Of a stretch of DNA of 64,000 nt, positions 1 to 7,145 are shown in pieces. Under the pieces are notes generated by a model, which did no database searches, was not told where the DNA came from, and saw only the letters and a program-made list of their open reading frames with translations. The stretch's first letter is position 1; each line of letters starts with the position of its first letter. Source of the stretch: Streptomyces griseorubiginosus (lineage in GTDB: Bacteria; Actinomycetota; Actinomycetes; Streptomycetales; Streptomycetaceae); the NCBI RefSeq assembly GCF_001514195.1, contig NZ_KQ948738.1, positions 335,207 through 399,206 of the forward strand. The letters are read 5' to 3'. The position numbers and the translations under genes were made by a program.

Positions 1-340
1 AGACCGCGGTGCGCAGGTCGTGCATGACGCGCTGGCCGACCGTGGTGGAGATCAGGGTCTGGCCGACGCCGAAGACGCCGGTCAGGACCGCGCTCAGGAT
101 CATGCCCAGCGCGAGCAGGCTGAGCAGTCCGGTGCGGCCCTGGGGGATCGCCACGTCCAGCGTTTCCTTCAGCAGGAACGGGGTGGCGACGGTGACCAGG
201 GCGGAGGCGCCGACCAGCAGGCCGACGACGGCGAGCCGGGCACGGTAGGGCTTGAAGAGCCGGAGGATGCGGCGCACCTGCCGGGGCTGGTCGGTCGAGG
301 TGCCGGGCGTGGGGGTCCAGTCGATGTGATCGCGGGGCAT
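1..340 (-). CDS. ABC exporter membrane subunit (partial, N-terminus only)
   Basis: Probable ABC transporter with fused membrane and ATPase domains, of which only the first 113 residues lie in the window; the rest runs off the left edge. The start is the ATG at 340-338. The visible part has a basic cytosolic N-terminus (RRILRLFKPYRAR), a hydrophobic helix at about residues 36-58, a second at about 70-96, and the start of an intracellular loop (QRVMHDLRTAV), as in the type I exporter membrane domain (PF00664). The gene is divergent from a MarR regulator 94 bases away, with an operator-like dyad between them, so a drug or toxic-metabolite exporter controlled by that regulator is the natural inference. 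The ATPase motifs cannot be seen. Confidence 0.85.
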   Translation of the reverse strand, partial: MPRDHIDWTPTPGTSTDQPRQVRRILRLFKPYRARLAVVGLLVGASALVTVATPFLLKETLDVAIPQGRTGLLSLLALGMILSAVLTGVFGVGQTLISTTVGQRVMHDLRTAV

Positions 341-385
341 GGTCTCCTGCGGAAGGTGAGGCGGTGAGGACCAACGGAGCTTAGC

Positions 386-410
386 TCATTGTTACCTATA
401 CTCACAATGA
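386..410. promoter_or_regulatory. MarR-type operator overlapping a -10 element
   Basis: Perfect 7-base inverted repeat TCATTGT/ACAATGA separated by 11 bases, in the intergenic region between the divergent ABC exporter and MarR genes. The spacer holds TATACT (397-402), a good -10 hexamer for the plus-strand marR gene. A dyad with the promoter inside it fits autorepression by the MarR protein and co-control of the exporter. No convincing -35 hexamer is visible. Confidence 0.65.
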
Positions 411-434
411 ACCAGGTCCTGATATTGTTCCCGC

Positions 435-881
435 ATGACCACGCCAGATTCCGACGGCCTGCTCGCCGAGCAGTTGCTCAGACTGACGCGCCGGGTGTTC
501 CGCATCCAGAAGCGCCACCTGGGACAGCGCGGTCTCGGCGTCACACCCGCGCAGTCCAGGCTGCTGCGCACCCTCGCGCACTGCGACACACCGCCGCGCA
601 TGGCCGACCTCGCCGAGCGGCTGGAGGTGGTCCCCCGGGCCGTGACCAGTCTCGTCGACGCGCTGGAGGACGGCGGCAAGGTGCGGCGGGTACCGGATCC
701 GACCAACCGCCGGGTGATCCGCATCGAGCTGACCGGGGACGGCGTCAAGACCCTGCGCGAGTTGCACGACGTACGCAGGGCCGCCGCGGAGGAGATCCTC
801 GCTCCGCTGTCGGACGAGCAGCGCGCGGCGCTCGGAGGGCTGCTGGACACGCTGGTGGACGGGCCGTACTGGCAGCACTGA
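435..881 (+). CDS. MarR family transcriptional regulator
   Basis: 148-residue winged-helix regulator. The central part (about residues 35-100) has the MarR layout: a helix 'TPAQSRLLRTLAH', the recognition region 'DLAERLEVVPRAVTSLVDAL', and the wing with the signature DPTNRRVIRIELTGDG, close to the family's D-x-R-x4-x-L-T-x-x-G. The start is the ATG at 435. It is divergent from the exporter at 1-340 and ends just before a strong hairpin. Family members are usually ligand-released repressors of the adjacent efflux gene; the inducer cannot be read from sequence. Confidence 0.92.
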   Translation: MTTPDSDGLLAEQLLRLTRRVFRIQKRHLGQRGLGVTPAQSRLLRTLAHCDTPPRMADLAERLEVVPRAVTSLVDALEDGGKVRRVPDPTNRRVIRIELTGDGVKTLRELHDVRRAAAEEILAPLSDEQRAALGGLLDTLVDGPYWQH

Positions 882-910
882 CGGGCAGCACTCGCGGCAC
901 CGAGGACGAG

Positions 911-948
911 CGAGGCCACCACTCCTGTCGTACGGAGCGGTGGCCTCG
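911..948. terminator. Bidirectional terminator between marR and dctA
   Basis: Perfect 10-base arms CGAGGCCACC/GGTGGCCTCG, extended inside by CTCC/GGAG after one mismatched pair, with an 8-base loop. It lies between two convergent genes, so it probably stops transcription from both sides. No U-tract is present, as is usual in streptomycetes. Confidence 0.75.
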
Positions 949-968
949 GGGCGTCGCGACCGCGAGCG

Positions 969-2399
969 TCAACTCACCTCGGCGACGGGCTCCTTGACGA
1001 CCGGTTCCTCGACGACCGGTTCCGTGACGACCGGAGCCGGGGCGGTCTCCTCCTCCGCCTCGGGTACGGCTGCCGGGGCGGGCTCCTCCTCCGCCTCGGG
1101 GACGACCTCGCCGCCCAGCACCTTCTTCGCCTTGTCGATGTCCAGGGCGCCCTCCCAGCGGGACACCGCGAAGACCGCGACGCAGTTGCCGAGGAGGTTG
1201 GTCACCACGCGCATCGAGTCCATGATGCGGTCGACGCCGAGGAGCAGGGCGACCGCACCGGCGGGGATCGCGCCGAGCGAGGCGGCGGTGGCGGACAGGG
1301 CGAGGAACGCCGAGCCGGGGATGCCCGCCATGCCCTTGCTGGTCAGCATCAGCACCAGGACCACGGTGATCTGCTGGCCGAGGCTGAGGTCGACGCCGAC
1401 GGCCTGGGCGATGAACAGGGTGCCGATGGAGAGGTAGAGCGAGGCGCCGTCGAGGTTGAAGGAGTAGCCGGTCGGCAGCACCAGGCCCACCGCGTCGTCG
1501 CGCGCCCCGGCCTTGCGCAGCTTCTGCATCACGCGCGGCATGACGGACTCGGTGGACGCGGTGCCGAGCGCGAGCAGCATCTCCTCGCGGATGTAGCGCA
1601 GGAACTTCCACAGGCTGAGCCCGGTGAGCGCCTTGAGCGCGACGGCGAGCAGCGCGATGAAGAGCGCGGCGGCCATGTAGCACAGGACGATCAGCTTGGC
1701 GTAGGTCTCGATGACGCCGAGGCCGTACTGGCCGATCAGCACGGCCATGGCGCCGAACACGGCGATCGGCGCGAGGCGCATCACGAAGCCGACGATCGCG
1801 AAGATGATCTCCTGGGCCTGCTCGATGGCGGGCAGCACCCGCGGGACCTTGGTGTGCCCGAGGTGGAGCAGCGCGGCGCCCACCAGACAGGCCAGGATGA
1901 GCACCTGGAGCAGGGAGTTCTCGGCGAAGGCGCCGATGAAACTGGTGGGCAGCGCGTTGACGATGAACTCGGTCGTCGAGGGCAGATGTCCGCCGGCCGT
2001 CTTGGCGTCCACGGCCGCGGAGTTGAGCGTGGCGGGGTCGACGTGCATCCCCGAGCCGGGCTGGACGAGGTTGGCGGCGAGCAGTCCGATGACCAGCGCG
2101 AGGGTGCTCGCGACCTCGAACCAGATCAGCGCCTTGAGCCCGATCCGGCCGAACGCCTTGAGGTCGCCCGCCTTGGCGATGCCGACGACGACCACACAGA
2201 ACACGAGCGGCGAGATGATCGTCTTGATGAGCCGGGTGAAGCCGTCGCCGAGCGGTTGGAGGTCCGAGGCGAAGCCGGGCCACAGCTTGCCGACGACGAT
2301 GCCGAGGACCAGCGCGACGGCGACCTGGACGAAGAGAGAGGTACGCAGTGTGTGTGCGACGCGTCGCGGCAGGGACGGGACGGACGGCGGCACGGGCAC
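969..2399 (-). CDS. dctA: Cation:dicarboxylate symporter (DctA/SDF family) with acidic C-terminal tail
   Basis: 476-residue member of the dicarboxylate/amino acid:cation symporter family (SDF, PF00375), which imports C4-dicarboxylates or acidic amino acids with Na+ or H+. Visible family hallmarks are the serine/threonine-rich loop before 'TESVMPRVM' (about residue 275), the 'GIPGSAF' loop, and the late 'DRIMDSMRVVTNLLGN' segment that binds substrate. About eight hydrophobic segments are present. Residues from about 430 to the end are an unusual Glu/Pro/Val/Ala-rich tail built of short repeats (EEPAPA, EEPVV), encoded by short direct DNA repeats at about 985-1110; the core family ends near residue 425. 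The gene is monocistronic, with terminator 911-948 after it. The assignment to dicarboxylate rather than glutamate transport is by overall similarity. Confidence 0.88.
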   Translation of the reverse strand: MPVPPSVPSLPRRVAHTLRTSLFVQVAVALVLGIVVGKLWPGFASDLQPLGDGFTRLIKTIISPLVFCVVVVGIAKAGDLKAFGRIGLKALIWFEVASTLALVIGLLAANLVQPGSGMHVDPATLNSAAVDAKTAGGHLPSTTEFIVNALPTSFIGAFAENSLLQVLILACLVGAALLHLGHTKVPRVLPAIEQAQEIIFAIVGFVMRLAPIAVFGAMAVLIGQYGLGVIETYAKLIVLCYMAAALFIALLAVALKALTGLSLWKFLRYIREEMLLALGTASTESVMPRVMQKLRKAGARDDAVGLVLPTGYSFNLDGASLYLSIGTLFIAQAVGVDLSLGQQITVVLVLMLTSKGMAGIPGSAFLALSATAASLGAIPAGAVALLLGVDRIMDSMRVVTNLLGNCVAVFAVSRWEGALDIDKAKKVLGGEVVPEAEEEPAPAAVPEAEEETAPAPVVTEPVVEEPVVKEPVAEVS

Positions 2400-2447
2400 T
2401 CCTTGGGGGGACGGGGAGCCACAGAAGCCAGGGGAGACTTCTGCGAT

Positions 2448-2465
2448 ACGGAAAGCGGCTTCCGT
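2448..2465. promoter_or_regulatory. Inverted repeat upstream of dctA
   Basis: ACGGAA and TTCCGT with a 6-base spacer, 49-66 bases upstream of the dctA start. The position fits an operator or the promoter region of dctA, but no regulator is encoded beside it. The rest of 2400-2561 shows nothing else I can name. Confidence 0.35.
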
Positions 2466-2561
2466 GAGGACTACTCTGGAGGGACCGTTGATCGCCTACG
2501 AGACCGCCGTGTTTCCGCCGCGTAAATCACGCACCCTGTGACGCACCGCACACAACTCGGC

Positions 2562-4214
2562 TCAGCAGCCGTCGCGTTCCTCGGTCAGCACTCCCTGCAC
2601 GGTCACGAGTGACCGGTCGTGGCATCCGGCCGAGCCCCGGATCCGGTAGTGCTCGCTCGTCGTGCCGACCGCGTGCCGCTGATCGCGCGGGACGTTGATC
2701 GTGTAGGTGGCGTCGCCCGTGTAGGTGTCGTCGAGCCGGGACCACACCGCGGTGCGGCGGCCTCGGCTCACCATGGACTCGGCGCGGTCACCGAGGGTCA
2801 GTACCGTCCGGAGGCGGTCACCCGCGCCGACCGTGGTCGTGCCGTCCATCGTGTACGTCCGGTGGGTGCGGGTGGTGCGGGCCGGGCCACGGCCGTCCAC
2901 GGTCACCGATTCGTCGTCCGTCCAAGTGGCCTTGAGCGCGTCGGGGTTCTCGCCGTCACCCCAGCGATGGGTGGACGTGTTCGCCAGTGAGCGGCGGACG
3001 GTGGTCGTCACCCGGCCGTGCGAGGTGTCCACGTACCCGGCGACGGTGAGCCGGTGGTCACCGTCGGTGTCCACGCGCTGCTCCGAACCGGGCGTCCAGA
3101 CGGAGGAGTTGGCGAGGTCACCGCTGTCGTGCGTGATGAGCCCTCCGGTGACGTGCCTGCTCCTGGTGTCCTGCCAGACGAGGACGTTCACCGGCGTGCT
3201 CCACCCGGACTGCCCCGCGGGCACACCGACGACCGAGACCTCCAGGCGATGCGGGCGCCCGTCGTTGAGGATCCCGGCGAAAGGGGTCAGGTCGTATTCG
3301 ATCGGCTTGACGTCGAAGGCGCGGGGGCCCGGAACGACGTACCAGAGAAAGGGGTTGGACCAGCCCCCGGTCCACACGGTCGGGAACGGGGCGGCGATGC
3401 CCGCGAGTTGGCCGTCGACCTGGATCTGGACCTCGCGGTAGGGGCCACCGTCCGCCCGGCAGGAGTACGGCGCGTTCGACGGCACCGTCAGATACCAGTA
3501 CTCCTCGCAGCCGCCGCCGGAGCCGGTGGCGTACACCTCGGCGACGATGCGTTCGCTGTTGCGCGGGGTGGTGAGGGCCCCGTCGGCGAGGGTGAGCACG
3601 CGGCCGGGAGTGCTGCCGGCGTCCGGTGCGCCTGCGTAGAACGTCAGCGTCACCTTCACGTCGATGATGCCGGTGTAGGTGTCGTCGACGACGTTCCCGA
3701 TGAGCATCTCGACGTCCTGGCGACGGCGGAGTGTGTCGCTGTAGCGCGTCACGTCCTTCTCCACGGACCACTCGATGCCGTCGGGCGAGGGCTGCGGGGT
3801 GGACGTGCGGAGCACCTCGACCCCGCCGATGTGCAGATAGCCGAGCCGGTCGAACTGCCGTCCCTTGACGTGGCCTTCGAGACGCAGCACGACCTTGCTC
3901 CAGCGGTCGCCACAGCCCTTGGGCGGGGCGTAGGTGCCGGTGTACGGCGTGAAGTCGCGGAACCGCGCTTCGGCGACGGTGACCCGGCAGGACCTGCCCG
4001 GGGGCTTGGTGACGGGCGGGGCGGCGGTGACGGGGTCGTGCCAGTCGGTGCCGAACTCGGCGGGAGCGGGGGTGGGTTGGTCTGCGGGCGCCGCCGGTCG
4101 GGCTGACGCTGTCTGTGCGGGGCGCGCCGCCGACTGGGCCGGGGCCGCTCCGAGCAGTGTGCTCACCAGAAGGGTCGCCCCTGTGAGCATGGACATGACT
4201 ATCCGACTCTTCAT
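2562..4214 (-). CDS. Secreted peptide-N4-(N-acetylglucosaminyl)asparagine amidase A-like protein
   Basis: 550-residue exported protein. The N-terminus (MKSRIV, a hydrophobic stretch to about residue 22, then AAPAQSA) is a Sec signal peptide, followed by an Ala/Pro-rich linker to about residue 55. The segment after it carries the hallmarks of the plant PNGase A family (PF12222): 'DFTPYTGTYAPPKGC', 'KVVLRLEGHVKGRQFDRLGYLHIGG' in overlapping pieces, 'VEVLRTSTPQPS' and 'WSVEKDVTRY'. Known members cut N-glycans from glycopeptides, including core alpha-1,3-fucosylated plant glycans. The ATG at 4214 has only a weak ribosome binding site; an alternative in-frame ATG is seven codons in. It stands alone between dctA and an L,D-transpeptidase gene. 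Secretion suggests use of plant glycoproteins in soil; activity is inferred from family only. Confidence 0.82.
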   Translation of the reverse strand: MKSRIVMSMLTGATLLVSTLLGAAPAQSAARPAQTASARPAAPADQPTPAPAEFGTDWHDPVTAAPPVTKPPGRSCRVTVAEARFRDFTPYTGTYAPPKGCGDRWSKVVLRLEGHVKGRQFDRLGYLHIGGVEVLRTSTPQPSPDGIEWSVEKDVTRYSDTLRRRQDVEMLIGNVVDDTYTGIIDVKVTLTFYAGAPDAGSTPGRVLTLADGALTTPRNSERIVAEVYATGSGGGCEEYWYLTVPSNAPYSCRADGGPYREVQIQVDGQLAGIAAPFPTVWTGGWSNPFLWYVVPGPRAFDVKPIEYDLTPFAGILNDGRPHRLEVSVVGVPAGQSGWSTPVNVLVWQDTRSRHVTGGLITHDSGDLANSSVWTPGSEQRVDTDGDHRLTVAGYVDTSHGRVTTTVRRSLANTSTHRWGDGENPDALKATWTDDESVTVDGRGPARTTRTHRTYTMDGTTTVGAGDRLRTVLTLGDRAESMVSRGRRTAVWSRLDDTYTGDATYTINVPRDQRHAVGTTSEHYRIRGSAGCHDRSLVTVQGVLTEERDGC

Positions 4215-4270
4215 GGCCGTGTTCTACGGCGAGTCGGGCGTCTCCCGCAATGACGCCTCCCCCGGCCGGC

Positions 4271-5020
4271 TTACGCCGCCAGGTCCGCCCTGTCCCCCAT
4301 CACCACCACGGGATGGCGGTCCGGATCGAGCGTGCGCAGCAGATACCGCATCGCCGACCTGGACACGCTGACACAGGCCGACGTACCGCTGCCGTGGTCC
4401 ATGTGCAGCCAGATACCGCCGCCCTTGGCGTAACCCTCGGGCCGAGTCTGGTTGTTGGGCGGGGTGCCCTCGACACGGTTGTAGTCGACGGCGATCACGT
4501 AGTCGAAGTCGTGCCAGTAGGACCGGGGCCACCAGCGCGGGGCGGCGATCGCGGCCGACCTCGTGTAGGGCAGCCGCGCGCCGGGGTCCGGGAGCACGCC
4601 GCCCGCGTCACTGAGCGTGAACACCCCGACCGGGCTGCGCCGGTCGCCCTCGTGGTGGTCGGTGGTCCAGCCCTTCTTGCCGTTGTGGGCGGGCCAGCCG
4701 CGGACACGGTCCCAGCCGGAGCCGTGCCTGGCGTACAGCACGACGGTGGCGTCCGCGGAGTTCCTCCCGTCGCCGTAGACCGCGACGACCTGGCGGGAGT
4801 TCGCGGGGATGCGCGTCCGGAGGCGGTCGCCGACGCCGGGGATACGGGTCGGTCGGCCCGCGGATGCGTCCCCGGCCTCGGTGCGGGGGACGGGGCCGGC
4901 GGACGCGGGGGTGGCGCCGGTGTGTGCCGGGCCCGGGCCGCCGCACGCTCCCAGCGGGAGCAGCAACACTCCCACCGCTGTCGTGGCCACCGCGATCCGC
5001 CGTACGCCTCCGCCTCCCAT
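4271..5020 (-). CDS. L,D-transpeptidase-like lipoprotein
   Basis: 249 residues. The start chosen is the ATG at 5020, which gives a basic N-terminus, a hydrophobic stretch (VATTAVGVLLLP) and a lipobox LGAC with the modified cysteine at about residue 23; an upstream in-frame start would bury this signal. The C-terminal half matches the YkuD/L,D-transpeptidase-like fold: 'RRSPVGVFTLSDAGG', then 'GGIWLHMDHGSGTSACVSVS', where H and C occupy the catalytic positions. The usual [S/T]HGC is GTSAC here, so this is a divergent branch and crosslinking activity is not certain. It is divergent from the ABC exporter pair at 5289. The 268 bases between them hold no clear motif. Confidence 0.75.
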   Translation of the reverse strand: MGGGGVRRIAVATTAVGVLLLPLGACGGPGPAHTGATPASAGPVPRTEAGDASAGRPTRIPGVGDRLRTRIPANSRQVVAVYGDGRNSADATVVLYARHGSGWDRVRGWPAHNGKKGWTTDHHEGDRRSPVGVFTLSDAGGVLPDPGARLPYTRSAAIAAPRWWPRSYWHDFDYVIAVDYNRVEGTPPNNQTRPEGYAKGGGIWLHMDHGSGTSACVSVSRSAMRYLLRTLDPDRHPVVVMGDRADLAA

Positions 5021-5288
5021 CGGTCCATCGTCGCACCGGAGCGCCGGGGCGGCCGAGCCGCCGGTTGTGCGCGGCACGCGCGTCACGCGGGGCGGGCGAG
5101 CCGGTTGCTGTGCGTCGCGTGGGGCGGAAGTGCCCCTTCCCTGCCGCGGGCGGGCCGGTTCTCCATGCGTCGCGGCGGAAAACCTGTTGCCTCCGGACAC
5201 GCTCTGCCGCGAACCTTTCACGGTTTGCAGCCGCCGTGCGCGGCTCTCCTCCCACCCCCCTGACACGAGCAACCGGGACACACCCCTC

Positions 5289-7145
5289 ATGCAGATCCAA
5301 GACCTTCCGTATGCCGATCCGGGAGTGCCCGACGCACGCTCGGGCCCCCGGTTCCTGTGGTGGCTCTTCAGGAACCAGCTGGGCGGTCAGTTCAAGTCGC
5401 TGGCCTGGGGACTACTGCACTTCCTCTCGGTCTCCGCGCTGCCCTTCTGCGTCGGCGTGGCCGTACAGGCCGTCGTCGACCACTCCGGCCGCCGACTCGC
5501 CCTCGCGGGCGGACTGCTGGCGCTGTGCTGCGTCGGCAACGCGGTGGGCGACACCTTCCTGCACCGCACCGCCGTCACCAACTGGATCACGGCCGCCGCG
5601 CGCGTCCAGCAGCTGCTGGCCCGCAAGGCCGCGAACCTGGGCTCCGCTCTGACCCGACGGGTCGCGGCCGGCGAGGTCGTGGCCGTCTCCACCGGTGACG
5701 TCGAGAAGATCGGCTGGTTCGTGGAGGCCTGGTCCCGGTTCACCGCGGCGGCCGTCACGATCGTCGTGGTCTGCGTCGGGCTGGTCGTCTACCAGCCGGC
5801 GCTCGGCGTGGTGGTCGCCGTGGGCCTGCCGGTGCTGGCCCTCTCGGTGCTGCCCCTGCTGCCCCGGGCGACCAGACGCGCCGACTTCCAGCGCGAGAAG
5901 GCGGGCCGCGCCACCGAGCTGGCCTCCGACACCGTCGCCGGGCTGCGCGTACTGCGCGGCATCGGCGGTGAAGAACTCTTCCTCGACCGCTACCGCAGGG
6001 CCTCCCAGGAGGTCCGCCACGCGGCCGTGCGCAGTGCCCGGATGTGGTCGCTGATCGCCGCGATCCAGGTCCTGCTGCCGGGTCTGCTGCTGATCGCGGT
6101 CGTCTGGTACGGCGTCCACCTGGCCCGCCAGGGCCGGGTGGAGATCGGCGAACTGGTCGCCGTCTACAGCTCGGTGATGATCCTGACCTACCCGCTGCGG
6201 CACTTCGAGGAGATCGCCATGGCGTACTCCTTCTCGCGCCCCTCGGCCGGCCGGGCCGCCCGGGTGCTGTCGTTGGAACGGGCCACGCCGTCCGACGGGG
6301 CGGCGGCTGCGGAGGTCCCGGGAGACATGCCCTCCGGGGACCTGTACGACCCGGCCACCGGTCTGCTCGCCCCCTCCGGGCGGCTCACCGCGGTGGTCTG
6401 CGGCGACCCGGATGCGGCGGGGCTGCTCGCCGAACGGCTCGGTGGACACCCCTCGGAGGGGGGCGTCTCCGTGCTGCTGGGCGGCGTGCCACTGGACGAG
6501 CTGCCGCTCGACTCGGCACGCACCGCCGTTCTCGTCCAGGACAAGGACCCGGTGCTGCTCTCCGGCAGCCTTCGCGAACTGCTCGACGTGCCCGCCTCGG
6601 GTGACGTCGGTGCCGTGGAGGCGCTCGCCGCCGCGCAGTGCGCGGACGTACTGGCCGCCCTGGTCCAGGGGTCCCTGGACGCCGAGGACCCGATGGACGC
6701 CCGCATCACCGAACGCGGGCGCTCCCTCTCGGGCGGCCAGCGCCAACGGCTCGCCCTGGCCCGGTCGCTGTTCACCGACCCGGAGGTGCTGGTCCTGGAC
6801 GAACCGACCTCCGCGGTGGACTCGCACACCGAGGCACGGATCGCGGACGGCGTACGGGACCTGCGGAGCGGGCGCACCACGGTGGTGTTCACCTCCTCGC
6901 CCCTGCTCCTGGACCGCGCCGACCGCGTGGTGCTCGTCCACGACGGCGAGGTCGCGGCGGTCGGCGTGCACCGCGAGCTGGTGCACAAGGAACCGCGGTA
7001 CCGGGCGGTCGTCACCCGCGAGACGGACGACGAGGCCGCGCTGAACGATGCGCGGCACGAGAACCATGTACGGCACGAGAAGGACGGCGTACCGCACGAG
7101 CACGACGTGCTGCACGCCCTGGAAGAGATCGAGGAGAGCGCATGA
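5289..7145 (+). CDS. ABC exporter half, ATPase with degenerate Walker A but intact signature
   Basis: 618-residue fused membrane-ATPase protein. Start ATG at 5289; a much longer open frame upstream lacks coding features and overlaps the divergent lipoprotein's promoter. Residues about 20-330 hold the six-helix exporter domain. In the ATPase domain the Walker A position reads GDPDAAGL (about residue 372) and lacks the Lys-Ser/Thr, while the signature LSGGQRQR (about 479) and Walker B VLVLDEPTS are canonical. The H-loop is also lost (FTSSP instead of AHR). The stop overlaps the start of the next gene by four bases (ATGA), so both are cotranslated, most likely as a heterodimer. The C-terminal tail is rich in His, Glu and Asp. 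Substrate unknown. Confidence 0.9.
   Translation: MQIQDLPYADPGVPDARSGPRFLWWLFRNQLGGQFKSLAWGLLHFLSVSALPFCVGVAVQAVVDHSGRRLALAGGLLALCCVGNAVGDTFLHRTAVTNWITAAARVQQLLARKAANLGSALTRRVAAGEVVAVSTGDVEKIGWFVEAWSRFTAAAVTIVVVCVGLVVYQPALGVVVAVGLPVLALSVLPLLPRATRRADFQREKAGRATELASDTVAGLRVLRGIGGEELFLDRYRRASQEVRHAAVRSARMWSLIAAIQVLLPGLLLIAVVWYGVHLARQGRVEIGELVAVYSSVMILTYPLRHFEEIAMAYSFSRPSAGRAARVLSLERATPSDGAAAAEVPGDMPSGDLYDPATGLLAPSGRLTAVVCGDPDAAGLLAERLGGHPSEGGVSVLLGGVPLDELPLDSARTAVLVQDKDPVLLSGSLRELLDVPASGDVGAVEALAAAQCADVLAALVQGSLDAEDPMDARITERGRSLSGGQRQRLALARSLFTDPEVLVLDEPTSAVDSHTEARIADGVRDLRSGRTTVVFTSSPLLLDRADRVVLVHDGEVAAVGVHRELVHKEPRYRAVVTRETDDEAALNDARHENHVRHEKDGVPHEHDVLHALEEIEESA

Noticed and set aside
745..2283. 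Long minus-strand frame overlapping marR and dctA
   Set aside because: It is a shadow of dctA in another frame, Arg/Pro/His-rich without domains.
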